A stretch of DNA of 64,000 nucleotides from Prado023 sp964418695 (GTDB lineage Bacteria; Actinomycetota; Actinomycetes; S36-B12; CAIYMF01). The stretch is taken from positions 106,863 to 170,862 of the forward strand of contig CAYQMN010000005.1 of the NCBI GenBank assembly GCA_964418695.1, written 5' to 3'. The position numbers and the translations under genes were made by a program. Shown here piece after piece: positions 9,995-18,177 of this stretch. How positions within the stretch are numbered: the first letter of the stretch is position 1; every line of letters starts with the position of its first letter. The notes beneath the pieces are model-generated. The model had not been told where the DNA came from, searched no databases, and worked only from the letters and a program-made list of their open reading frames with translations.

Positions 9995-11416
9995 GTGGCC
10001 CACGACACCCCGCTGGACGTCCGCTCGCTGGTCTTCTACCAGGTCTTCGTGCGCAACCACAGCGAGCACGGCCGCCTCGCCGACGTGACCGCGGACCTGC
10101 CCCGCATCGCCGCGCTCGGCGTGGACGTCGTGTACCTGACGCCGATCCACCCGATCGGGGTCGAGGGGCGCAAGGGGGCGCTGGGCAGCCCGTACGCGAT
10201 CCGCGACTACCGCGCCCTGAACCCCGAGCTCGGCACCGACGAGGACTTCGACGCGCTGGTCGCCGCGGCGCACGCGCTGGGTCTGCGGGTCATGCTCGAC
10301 GTGGTCTTCAACCACACGGCCCGGGACAGCGTGCTGGTCGGCGAGCACCCCGAGTTCTTCCACCAGGACGCCCACGGCAATCCGGTGACGACCGTGCCGG
10401 CGTGGACCGACGTCATCGACCTGGACCATACCCGTCCGGGGGTGGCCGACTACCTCGTCGAGAGCCTGGCGGTGTGGGTGCGCCGCGGCGTCGACGGGTT
10501 CCGGTGCGACGTCGCGTCCCTGGTGCCGGTCGACTTCTGGGTCCGGGCCCGCGCCGAGCTGGCCGCGCTGCGCCCCGGGCTGCTGTGGCTGGCCGAGACC
10601 CCGCACGCTTCCTGGGTCGCGCACCGCCGCGCCACCGGGTCGCCGACGTGGTCGGACGCGGAGATGTTCGCGGCGTTCGACATCGAGTACCCCTCGGACC
10701 TGTGGTCGATCTGGCAGGCCGTGGTCAGCGGCCAGGAGCCGGTCGGGCGCTATCTGGAGATGCTGCGCTGGCAGGACGCCACGTTCCCGGCCAACTACGC
10801 GAAGCTGCGGTTCGTCGAGAACCACGACCAGTTCCGGATCATGCGCTTCGCGCCCACCGAGGACGTCGCGCTGGCGTGGACCGCGCTGATGGCGTTCAGC
10901 CGCGGACCGCTCCTGATCTACGCCGGGCAGGAGACGGCCGCGGTCACCTGGCCCACGCTGTTCGAGCGGGCCCCGGTGGACTGGACCCGGCCGGCTCGGC
11001 TGACCGGCTTCCTGCGGGCGCTGGCCGAGTTGAAGAAGCACCCCGCGCTGGCGCTGGGCGAGCCGTGGATCCTGGCCGACGAGCCGGTCGTACAGCTGGC
11101 GTGGGCGCACCTGTCCGGCGAGCACCTGGTGCCGGCGGGTGGCAGCGCGCTGCTGGGTCTGTTCGACGTGGGGGCGCCGGGCCGCCACGAAGGGGTGGAC
11201 ACGGTCCGCGACGAGGAGCTGCCGGGGGTGGGAGTGGTGCTGCCCGACGGGCAGTACCAGGACCTGATCTCGGGGGGCACGGTCGCGGTGGTCGACGGGC
11301 GGGCGCTGCTGCCCGGGTCGGCCGCGGTGCTGGAGTTCCATGGACCGATCCCCGCGCGGCTGTGGCGCAGCACGCTGCTGGACGTGTTCCTCTCGGTCGA
11401 GGAGCTCGGCGACTGA
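9995..11416 (+). CDS. GH13 alpha-amylase-family glycoside hydrolase
   Basis: A 473-residue cytoplasmic GH13 enzyme without a signal peptide. Conserved regions are visible: region I DVVFNHT, region II GFRCDVAS (nucleophile Asp), region III LWLAETP (acid/base Glu) and region IV FVENHD (stabilising Asp). It is shorter than classic amylases and ends in a small beta domain. Specificity is not deducible; it may act on short alpha-glucans or trehalose-related substrates. The GTG start follows a -10-like hexamer at 6-nt spacing. It converges on a second GH13 gene. Confidence 0.85.
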   Translation: MAHDTPLDVRSLVFYQVFVRNHSEHGRLADVTADLPRIAALGVDVVYLTPIHPIGVEGRKGALGSPYAIRDYRALNPELGTDEDFDALVAAAHALGLRVMLDVVFNHTARDSVLVGEHPEFFHQDAHGNPVTTVPAWTDVIDLDHTRPGVADYLVESLAVWVRRGVDGFRCDVASLVPVDFWVRARAELAALRPGLLWLAETPHASWVAHRRATGSPTWSDAEMFAAFDIEYPSDLWSIWQAVVSGQEPVGRYLEMLRWQDATFPANYAKLRFVENHDQFRIMRFAPTEDVALAWTALMAFSRGPLLIYAGQETAAVTWPTLFERAPVDWTRPARLTGFLRALAELKKHPALALGEPWILADEPVVQLAWAHLSGEHLVPAGGSALLGLFDVGAPGRHEGVDTVRDEELPGVGVVLPDGQYQDLISGGTVAVVDGRALLPGSAAVLEFHGPIPARLWRSTLLDVFLSVEELGD

Positions 11417-11423
11417 GCGAGCA

Positions 11424-11446
11424 CGCCCCGGCAGAGCCGGGCGCCC
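11424..11446. terminator. GC-rich hairpin between convergent GH13 genes
   Basis: An imperfect hairpin of the form CCCCGGC-AGA-GCCGGG lies between the two convergent stops. Weak evidence. Confidence 0.3.
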
Positions 11447-11501
11447 AGCTTCGAGGCCTGTCTCCGCGTGGCTCGACCGACGGGTGGGCGGGTGGGGGCG
11501 C

Positions 11502-13166
11502 TCAGTTGTGGCGGTCTCGGAAGCCCTCGTCCTTCGCCATGCGGACCCACGCCGAGGCGATGGGCGCCAGCATCCCGTCGGCCAGGGGCTGCGAGCTGAG
11601 CAGCATCGCACCCTCGGGCAGTTCGACCGGCTCGCCGGAGAGGTTGAGCACCACCCGGACCGACTCACCGGTGCCCACCAGGTCGTAGGCCAGCAGCTCG
11701 CCGGCGGCGTCGCTGGCCGAGACCCAGGTCAGCGACCCCCGGCCCAGCGCGGCGCTCACCCGGCGCAGCCCCAGGGCCGCGCGGTACAGCTCCAGCATCG
11801 AGTCGGGGTCGCCCTCCTGCGCCGCCGCGCTGAGCGACCCCCACGACGCCGGCACCGGCAGCCAGGTGTCCACCCCCTCGGGGCTGAAGCCCAGACTCGA
11901 CCCCTCGGGCGCCCACGGCATCGGCACCCGGCACCCGTCACGGCCGCGCACGGTCCGCCCGCTGCGCTCCCAGATCGGGTCCTGAAGAGCCTCCTCGGGC
12001 AGGTCGTCCACGTTGGGCAGCCCCAGCTCCTGGCCGTTGTAGACGTAGGCCGCGCCCGGCAGGCTGAGCAGCACCAGCGCCAGCGCGCGGGCCCGGCGCT
12101 CGCCCAGCGCGACGTCGACGGCCAGGTCGATGCCGGCGGCCATCGTCCCGGGCACGTAGGCGCCGGCCAGCCGGGTGTCCTGCCCCAGCCGGCTCACCGA
12201 GCGGGGCGTGTCGTGGTTGTCGGTCACCCAGGTCGTGGGCGCCCCGACCAGCGCGTTGGCCGCCAGCGACGAGTCGATCGCCGAGCGCAGCGCCGGGCCG
12301 TCGAACCCGGCATGCACGAACCGGAAGTTGAACGCCAGATGCATCTCGTCGGGGCGCAGGAACAGCGCCACGATCTCGTCGGCCGCACCGGTCTCGATGA
12401 CCGCCATCCGGTCCCCGGGGTAGGAGTCCAGCACCGCGCGCAGCCGCCGGTAGATCGCGTGCACCGGGCTGGCGTCGTCCTTGGGGATGACCGGCTCGCC
12501 GCCGGCGGTGTCCGGCCAGGTGTCGTCCTTGATGAGGGCGTCGGAGACGTCGATGCGGAACCCGTCCGCGCCCCGGTCCAGCCAGAACCGCAGGATCGAT
12601 GCGAACTCCTCGACGACCTGCGGGTTGCGCCAGTTCAGGTCCGGCTGCTCGCGGGCGAACAGGTGGTAGTACCACTGGCCGGGCGACCCGTCGGGCTCGA
12701 CGACCCGGGTCCACGATGGCCCGCCGAACACCGAGCGCCAGTTGTTCGGCGGCTCGTCGCCGGCCGGGCCGCGGCCGTCGAGGAACAGGTAGCGCTCGCG
12801 CTGCGGAGCCCCGCGCCCGGCGGCCACCGCGGCGGTGAACCACCCGTGCTGGTCGGACGTGTGGTTGGGCACGAAGTCCAGCGTCACCCGGATGCCGCGG
12901 TCGTGGGCGGCCGCGATCAGCCGGTCCATGTCGGCCAGGTCGCCGAACAGCGGGTCGATGTCGCGGTAGTCGCTGATGTCGTAGCCGTGGTCGACCTGCG
13001 GGCTGGCGAACACCGGGGAGAGCCAGAGCGCGTCGATCCCGAGCGCGGCCAGGTAGTCCATCCGCGCGGTGATCCCCGCGAGGTCACCGGTCCCGTCGCC
13101 GTCGGCGTCGGCGAAGGATCGGGGATAGACCTGGTAGATCACGGCATTTCGCCACCATTGCGTCAT
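11502..13166 (-). CDS. Alpha-glucosidase (GH13, oligo-1,6-glucosidase type)
   Basis: A 554-residue GH13 exo-glucosidase. The start WWRNAVIYQVYPRSFADADGDGTGDLAG in shortened form (VIYQVYPRSFADADGDG) is diagnostic of the oligo-1,6-glucosidase/maltase subfamilies. Catalytic regions are DFVPNHTS, GFRIDVSDAL (nucleophile Asp), AVIETG (Glu) and VTDNHD. No signal peptide is present, so it should act inside the cell on imported maltose, isomaltose or sucrose-like sugars. ATG 13166 is supported by TAGCAT 7 nt upstream; the 36 extra codons in the open frame are not family sequence. Confidence 0.9.
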   Translation of the reverse strand: MTQWWRNAVIYQVYPRSFADADGDGTGDLAGITARMDYLAALGIDALWLSPVFASPQVDHGYDISDYRDIDPLFGDLADMDRLIAAAHDRGIRVTLDFVPNHTSDQHGWFTAAVAAGRGAPQRERYLFLDGRGPAGDEPPNNWRSVFGGPSWTRVVEPDGSPGQWYYHLFAREQPDLNWRNPQVVEEFASILRFWLDRGADGFRIDVSDALIKDDTWPDTAGGEPVIPKDDASPVHAIYRRLRAVLDSYPGDRMAVIETGAADEIVALFLRPDEMHLAFNFRFVHAGFDGPALRSAIDSSLAANALVGAPTTWVTDNHDTPRSVSRLGQDTRLAGAYVPGTMAAGIDLAVDVALGERRARALALVLLSLPGAAYVYNGQELGLPNVDDLPEEALQDPIWERSGRTVRGRDGCRVPMPWAPEGSSLGFSPEGVDTWLPVPASWGSLSAAAQEGDPDSMLELYRAALGLRRVSAALGRGSLTWVSASDAAGELLAYDLVGTGESVRVVLNLSGEPVELPEGAMLLSSQPLADGMLAPIASAWVRMAKDEGFRDRHN

Positions 13167-13173
13167 CCGACGG

Positions 13174-13179
13174 ATGCTA
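13174..13179 (-). promoter_or_regulatory. Leaderless -10 (TAGCAT) for the alpha-glucosidase gene
   Basis: TAGCAT on the minus strand, 7 nt from ATG 13166. Confidence 0.55.
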
Positions 13180-13248
13180 GAAGCCCACAGCGTGCCCGTG
13201 CCCGCCCGCGCGCCTGTCTCTGCCCGGCTTGCGAGGCCCCTCGCGCAG

Positions 13249-13254
13249 TAGTGT
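13249..13254 (+). promoter_or_regulatory. Candidate -10 (TAGTGT) for ppdK
   Basis: TAGTGT 36 nt before the ppdK ATG. The leader contains a strong Shine-Dalgarno, ACAGGAGGA, so this gene is not leaderless. Confidence 0.45.
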
Positions 13255-13290
13255 GACCGGGCCCGATCCGACACAGGAGGACTGCTACTG

Positions 13291-15981
13291 ATGGTGCGCT
13301 ACGTCTACGACTTCGCCGAGGGGGACAAGACCCAGAAGGATCTGCTCGGCGGCAAGGGTGCCAACCTCGCAGAGATGATCAAGATGGGACTGTCGGTCCC
13401 GCCGGGGTTCACGGTCACCACCGAGGCGTGCCGGGCCTACCTGGTGCAGGGCTCCGAGCCCGCCGAGCTCTCCGCGCAGGTCGGTGAGCAGGTCGCCATC
13501 CTCGAAGGGAAGATCGGCCGCAAGCTGGGCGACCCGAACGGCCCGCTGCTGGTCTCGGTCCGCTCCGGCGCCAAGTTCTCGATGCCCGGCATGATGGAGA
13601 CGGTCCTGAACATCGGGACCAACGACGTCTCGGTCAACGGGCTGGCCGAGTTCGCCAAGGACGAGCGCTTCGCGTGGGACTCCTACCGCCGCCTCATCCA
13701 GATGTTCGGCAAGACCGTGCTGCACATCGACGGCCACCACTTCGAGGCGGCCCTCGACGCGGCCAAGGAGAACGCGGGCACGACCAGCGACATCGACCTC
13801 GGGGTGGCCGAGCTGCAGGCACTGGTCGCCACCTACAAGGGGATCGTCAAGCAGTACGCGGGCATCGACTTCCCGCAGGACCCGCGCGAGCAGCTGGACA
13901 TGTCCATCCGCGCGGTCTTCAACTCGTGGAACACCGACCGCGCGGTCCTGTACCGCCGCCAGGAGCGCATCCCCGCCGACCTGGGCACCGCCGTGAACGT
14001 GCAGGCGATGGTGTTCGGCAACGTCGGCGACGACTCGGGCACCGGCGTGGCGTTCACCCGCGACCCGGCGACCGGCGCGCCCGGCCACTACGGCGACTAC
14101 CTGCCCGACGCGCAGGGCGAGGACGTCGTCTCCGGTGTCCGCAACACCCTGACCCTGGACGACATGGGCCGCCTGGACCCCGAGGCCCACGCCGAGCTGC
14201 TGGCCAACATGGACATGCTCGAGGAGCACTACCAGGACCTGTGCGACATCGAGTTCACCGTCGAGAACGGCAAGCTCTACATGCTGCAGACCCGCATCGG
14301 GAAGCGGACCGCGGGCGCGGCCTTCCGGATCGCCACGCAGCTGGTCGACGAGGGCCTGATCGACATGGACGAGGCGGTGCGCCGGGTCTCCGGGGCGCAG
14401 CTCGTGCAGCTGATGTTCCCCAAGTTCGACTCGGCCGCGGAGAAGACCAAGCTCACCAGCGGCATCGCCGCCTCCCCGGGTGCCGCGGTCGGCCAGGCCG
14501 TCTTCGACTCCGAGACCGCGGTGGCCAAGGCCGCCGAGGGCGTGGCCACCATCCTGATCCGCCGCGAGACCACCCCCGAGGATCTCGCGGGCATGGTCGC
14601 CGCCGACGGCATCCTGACCAGCCGCGGCGGCAAGACCTCGCACGCGGCGGTCGTCGCCCGCGGCATGGGCAAGACGGCGGTCTGCGGCACCGAGGACCTG
14701 AACGTCGACGTCGTGAACAAGGTCGCCACGACCTCCTCCGGCGTGGTCATCAACGAGGGCGACGCGGTGTCCATCGACGGCGGCACCGGCGAGGTCTTCC
14801 TCGGCGAGGTCGCGGTCGTGCCCTCCCCGGTCGTGGAGTACTTCGAGGGCCGGCTGGCCCCGGAGGACGGCGACGACCTGGTCAAGGCGGTCCACCGGAT
14901 CATCACCCACGCCGACGGCGTCCGCCGGCTGCGCGTGCGGACCAACGCCGACACCCCCGAGGACTCCGAGCGCGCTCGTCGCTTCGGCGCCGAGGGGATC
15001 GGCCTGTGCCGCACCGAGCACATGTTCCTCGGCGACCGCAAGCAGTACGTCGAGCGGCTGATCCTGGCCGAGAGCGACGAGGAGCGGGAAGCGGCTCTGG
15101 CCGCCCTGCTGCCCTTCCAGCGCCAGGACTTCGAGGAGATCCTCGAGGCGATGGACGGCCTGCCGGCCACCATCCGCCTGCTCGACCCGCCGCTGCACGA
15201 GTTCCTGCCCGACCTCACGTCGCTGGCCGTCGCGGTGGCCCGGGCCGAGGAGCGCGGCGACGACCATGCCGACGACCTGCGGATGCTGGCCGCAGTGGAG
15301 AAGCTGCACGAGTCCAACCCGATGCTGGGTCTGCGTGGCGTGCGCCTGGGCCTGTCGATCCCGGGTCTGTTCGGGCTGCAGGTCCGTGCGATCGCCGAGG
15401 CGACCGCCACCCGGATCAAGGCCGGCGGCGACCCGCGCGCGGAGATCATGATCCCGCTGGTGGGCGCGGTCCAGGAGCTGGAGCTCATCAAGGACGAGTC
15501 GCTGCAGGTCATCAAGGAGGTGTCCGAGGCGACCGGGGTGGACCTGTCCTTCCCGATCGGGACGATGATCGAGCTGCCGCGCGCGGCGATGACCGCCGAC
15601 CAGATCGCCGAGGCCGCGGAGTTCTTCTCCTTCGGCACCAACGACCTGACCCAGACGACGTGGGGCTTCAGCCGTGACGACGTCGAGGGCGCGTTCTTCA
15701 GCACCTACCTGGAGAAGGGGGTGTTCGGGGTGTCGCCGTTCGAGTCCATCGACGTCGACGGCGTCGGCGCGCTGGTCCGGATCGCCGCGGAGAAGGGCCA
15801 CAGCACCCGTCCGGGGATCAAGCTGGGCGTCTGCGGCGAGCACGGCGGCGACCCGGAGTCGGTGCACTTCTTCGACGAGGTCGGGCTGGACTACGTGTCC
15901 TGCTCGCCGTTCCGCGTCCCGGTCGCCCGCCTGGAGGCCGGCCGCGCCACGCTGGGCGGCGGCGGAGCCGCCAGCCGCTGA
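13291..15981 (+). CDS. ppdK: Pyruvate, phosphate dikinase
   Basis: An 896-residue PPDK interconverting pyruvate + ATP + Pi with PEP + AMP + PPi. Landmarks are the N-terminal nucleotide-binding domain (GGKGANLAEMIKMGLSVPPG), the swivelling phosphohistidine domain with GGKTSHAAVVARGMG, and the C-terminal PEP-binding TIM barrel (GLCRTEHMF, FGTNDLTQ, GVCGEHGGDPESV). Length is as expected. A canonical AGGAGG ribosome site precedes the ATG. Its position next to intracellular glucosidases is compatible with a role in gluconeogenic or pyrophosphate-linked carbon flow, but that is inference. Confidence 0.96.
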   Translation: MVRYVYDFAEGDKTQKDLLGGKGANLAEMIKMGLSVPPGFTVTTEACRAYLVQGSEPAELSAQVGEQVAILEGKIGRKLGDPNGPLLVSVRSGAKFSMPGMMETVLNIGTNDVSVNGLAEFAKDERFAWDSYRRLIQMFGKTVLHIDGHHFEAALDAAKENAGTTSDIDLGVAELQALVATYKGIVKQYAGIDFPQDPREQLDMSIRAVFNSWNTDRAVLYRRQERIPADLGTAVNVQAMVFGNVGDDSGTGVAFTRDPATGAPGHYGDYLPDAQGEDVVSGVRNTLTLDDMGRLDPEAHAELLANMDMLEEHYQDLCDIEFTVENGKLYMLQTRIGKRTAGAAFRIATQLVDEGLIDMDEAVRRVSGAQLVQLMFPKFDSAAEKTKLTSGIAASPGAAVGQAVFDSETAVAKAAEGVATILIRRETTPEDLAGMVAADGILTSRGGKTSHAAVVARGMGKTAVCGTEDLNVDVVNKVATTSSGVVINEGDAVSIDGGTGEVFLGEVAVVPSPVVEYFEGRLAPEDGDDLVKAVHRIITHADGVRRLRVRTNADTPEDSERARRFGAEGIGLCRTEHMFLGDRKQYVERLILAESDEEREAALAALLPFQRQDFEEILEAMDGLPATIRLLDPPLHEFLPDLTSLAVAVARAEERGDDHADDLRMLAAVEKLHESNPMLGLRGVRLGLSIPGLFGLQVRAIAEATATRIKAGGDPRAEIMIPLVGAVQELELIKDESLQVIKEVSEATGVDLSFPIGTMIELPRAAMTADQIAEAAEFFSFGTNDLTQTTWGFSRDDVEGAFFSTYLEKGVFGVSPFESIDVDGVGALVRIAAEKGHSTRPGIKLGVCGEHGGDPESVHFFDEVGLDYVSCSPFRVPVARLEAGRATLGGGGAASR

Positions 15982-15997
15982 CCTCGGCAGCGTCCGT

Positions 15998-16044
15998 CGA
16001 CGGGCGGTTCGCGTGGGCTTGGGCCCGCGTCGAGCCGCCCGTCG
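15998..16044. terminator. Strong bidirectional hairpin between ppdK and dgt
   Basis: CGACGGGCGG (15998-16007) pairs perfectly with CCGCCCGTCG (16035-16044), with further inner pairing GCGTGGGC/GGCCCGCG. It lies between convergent genes. Confidence 0.7.
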
Positions 16045-16071
16045 GCGCGTTCGAGTGCGCGTGCCGGCTTC

Positions 16072-17313
16072 CTACCGGCACAGCCGGGCGTGCCAGTGGC
16101 CGACGGACAGATCCGTCAGGCTGGCCACCTGGTCGATCACCACGCGCAGCCGCGCCGCATCGTCGGGGGCGGCCAGCCACGCCTCGCGCAGCTGCGGCTC
16201 GAGCACGTCCGGGGCGCCCAGGGTGAGCGCGGCGGTCAGCTCGCGCAGCAGCGACCGCTGGCGCCGGTAGGCCTCGTCGGACCCGCGCCGGCGCATCACG
16301 AACATGTACGCGATCCCCTTGAGCGCGGCCACCTCCAGGCGCATCTCCTCGGGCACCACCAGCGAGCCCCGATGCCGGGTGAGCAGCGCGTCGGGGTGGG
16401 CCTGCCGGGTGGCGGCCTCGGCGGCGGCACTGAACCGCCCGATCAATCGGCTGGTCAGCGACTTGAGGGCGGCCAGGTCGGCGTGGCTGCCGGCGTACCG
16501 GCGCGGCCAGGCCGCCGAGCCGAGCAGCCGCTGCACCGCCTCGGCGACGCCCCCTGCATCGGCGGCGGGCAGGTACTCGGCGAGCACCACCCGGACCAGC
16601 TCGGCGCGCACCTGCGCGTCGGCCAGTGCGCCCAGGTCGATCAGGCCGGCGTGGATGCCGTCCTCGACGTCGTGGACGCTGTAGGCGATGTCGTCGGCCC
16701 AGTCCATGACCTGGGCCTCCATCGACTGCGCGCCCGGCGGTGCGTCGGCGCGCATCCACCCGAAGACGGCCGCGTCGTCGGCGTACACCCCGAACTTGCG
16801 GCTGCCCGGCTGCCGGGTCCACGGGTACTTGGTGGCCGCGTCCAGCGCGGCCCGGGTCAGGTTCAGCCCGATCGAGCGCTCGTCCCCACGCCCCTCGGGG
16901 TCGCCGAACGCCTTGGCCTCCAGCCGGGTGAGCACCCGGAGGGTCTGGGCGTTGCCCTCGAACCCGCCGATGTGCGCGCTGATCGCGTCCAGTGCGTCCT
17001 CGCCGTTGTGCCCGAACGGGGGATGCCCCAGGTCGTGGGCCAGGCAGGCGGTCTCCACCAGGTCCGGATCGCAGCCCAGCGCGGCCCCCAGCTCGCGGCC
17101 GATCTGGGCGACCTCCAGCGAGTGGGTCATCCGGGTGCGCGGGAAGTCGGCCTGCCCGGCCATCACCACCTGGGTCTTGCCGGCCAGTCGCCGCCAGCCC
17201 GCGCTGTGCAGCAGGCGAGCGCGGTCGCGGGCGAACTCGGTGCGGCCGGCACGCTTGGGCGGCTCGGGCAGCCAGCGCTGCTCGTCGGCGGGGAGGTAGC
17301 CGGGCACGGTCAC
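16072..17313 (-). CDS. dgt: dGTP triphosphohydrolase (HD domain)
   Basis: A 413-residue dGTPase-like HD-domain protein hydrolysing dNTPs to deoxynucleoside and tripolyphosphate. HD ligands are visible in RTRMTHSLEVAQIGREL and CLAHDLGHPPFGHNGEDAL, and a C-terminal antiviral-type extension is present. The GTG start follows TACCGT at 7-nt spacing. It sits in the dgt-dnaG neighbourhood typical of actinobacteria, separated from dnaG here by a ydcF-like gene. Confidence 0.92.
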   Translation of the reverse strand: MTVPGYLPADEQRWLPEPPKRAGRTEFARDRARLLHSAGWRRLAGKTQVVMAGQADFPRTRMTHSLEVAQIGRELGAALGCDPDLVETACLAHDLGHPPFGHNGEDALDAISAHIGGFEGNAQTLRVLTRLEAKAFGDPEGRGDERSIGLNLTRAALDAATKYPWTRQPGSRKFGVYADDAAVFGWMRADAPPGAQSMEAQVMDWADDIAYSVHDVEDGIHAGLIDLGALADAQVRAELVRVVLAEYLPAADAGGVAEAVQRLLGSAAWPRRYAGSHADLAALKSLTSRLIGRFSAAAEAATRQAHPDALLTRHRGSLVVPEEMRLEVAALKGIAYMFVMRRRGSDEAYRRQRSLLRELTAALTLGAPDVLEPQLREAWLAAPDDAARLRVVIDQVASLTDLSVGHWHARLCR

Positions 17314-17320
17314 GCGCGCA

Positions 17321-17326
17321 ACGGTA
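17321..17326 (-). promoter_or_regulatory. Leaderless -10 (TACCGT) for dgt
   Basis: TACCGT on the minus strand, 7 nt from GTG 17313. Confidence 0.55.
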
Positions 17327-17348
17327 GGGCCAGGCGGCGACAGAGGCC

Positions 17349-17374
17349 GGCCTGAGGTCTGCCGGGCTCAGGCC
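17349..17374 (-). terminator. Hairpin after the ydcF-like gene
   Basis: GGCCTGAG and CTCAGGCC form a perfect 8-bp stem 15 nt beyond the stop of the ydcF-like gene and upstream of the dgt promoter. Confidence 0.6.
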
Positions 17375-17388
17375 CGCCATCGCTCAGG

Positions 17389-18033
17389 TCAGCGGTCGAG
17401 CCACACGTTGATCAGGCCCAGCGACTCGCGCGCGACGTACTGAGCGGTCAGCGAGCTGCCGGCGCCCTCGACGGTGGGGGAGACCCGGGCGTCCAGGCCG
17501 AACTGCTTGGCCAGCGCCAGCGTGCGTGCCTCGTGCGCCGGGTCGGTCACCAGCGTCACGGTCTGGATGCCCTGGGCGGCCGCGATGGTGGCCACGGCCT
17601 GGATCGACTCGCGGGTGTCGGTCCCGAACGGGATCGCGATGACGTCGCGGCTCTCCATCCCGTCGGCGACCAGCTCCTCCTTGCCCGCCTGGGCCTCGGA
17701 GGTGATGTCGCCGAACTGGAAGCCGCCCACGGTGATGACCGTCTCGGCGACCCCCGCGTCCACCAGGGTGCGGGCGTGGGCCAGCCGGTTGGCCAGCACC
17801 GGGGAGGGCGTCCCCTGGTACTGCGCGGCCCCCAGCACGACGATGGCGTCGGTGGCCGTCCGATCGTCGACGGCCGACCAGCGCATGACGTCGGTGACCG
17901 CGGCGGCCGGGAGTGCGGCGGCGGCCAGGAACGCGGTCAGCACGACGGCCGGGAACCGCCACCGGGGCCGTCGGCGACGCTGCGCCTGGACGGTCTCCGG
18001 TCGCCATTCCAGCAGGACGGCGGGTGCGGCCAT
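17389..18033 (-). CDS. YdcF/SanA-like DUF218 protein, membrane-anchored
   Basis: A 214-residue protein with an Arg-rich N-terminus followed by one hydrophobic segment (about 27-48), consistent with a signal anchor. A DUF218 domain follows: AIVVLGAAQYQGTPSPVLANRL, here abbreviated to its core VVLGAAQYQGTPSPVL, then VITVGG, DTRESIQ and LVTDPAHEARTLALAKQFG. DUF218 proteins are implicated in cell-envelope processes (SanA, ElyC); substrate unknown. ATG 18033 follows a GAGAAT hexamer at 7-nt spacing. It is divergent from dnaG. Confidence 0.82.
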   Translation of the reverse strand: MAAPAVLLEWRPETVQAQRRRRPRWRFPAVVLTAFLAAAALPAAAVTDVMRWSAVDDRTATDAIVVLGAAQYQGTPSPVLANRLAHARTLVDAGVAETVITVGGFQFGDITSEAQAGKEELVADGMESRDVIAIPFGTDTRESIQAVATIAAAQGIQTVTLVTDPAHEARTLALAKQFGLDARVSPTVEGAGSSLTAQYVARESLGLINVWLDR

Positions 18034-18040
18034 GACGGGG

Positions 18041-18046
18041 ATTCTC
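18041..18046 (-). promoter_or_regulatory. Leaderless -10 (GAGAAT) for the ydcF-like gene
   Basis: GAGAAT on the minus strand, 7 nt from ATG 18033. Confidence 0.45.
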
Positions 18047-18165
18047 CCATCCGATCCGGACATCTGCGGACGACAACACGCCCGCCCGTCGCCGGTGGTC
18101 CGTCCCGACTTCGATGCTGCGCTGCCGGCTGTGGACGACCAGGGCCGGCTCGGGGGGCGGCGACC

Positions 18166-18171
18166 TAGGAT
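18166..18171 (+). promoter_or_regulatory. Leaderless -10 (TAGGAT) for dnaG
   Basis: TAGGAT followed by 6 nt and the dnaG ATG. Confidence 0.6.
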
Positions 18172-18177
18172 GCCCGC

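Noticed and set aside
13285..15867. 860-residue open frame antisense to ppdK
   Set aside because: The sequence is Arg/Gly/His/Val repeats typical of the reverse strand of a GC-rich gene; ppdK on the other strand is unambiguous.
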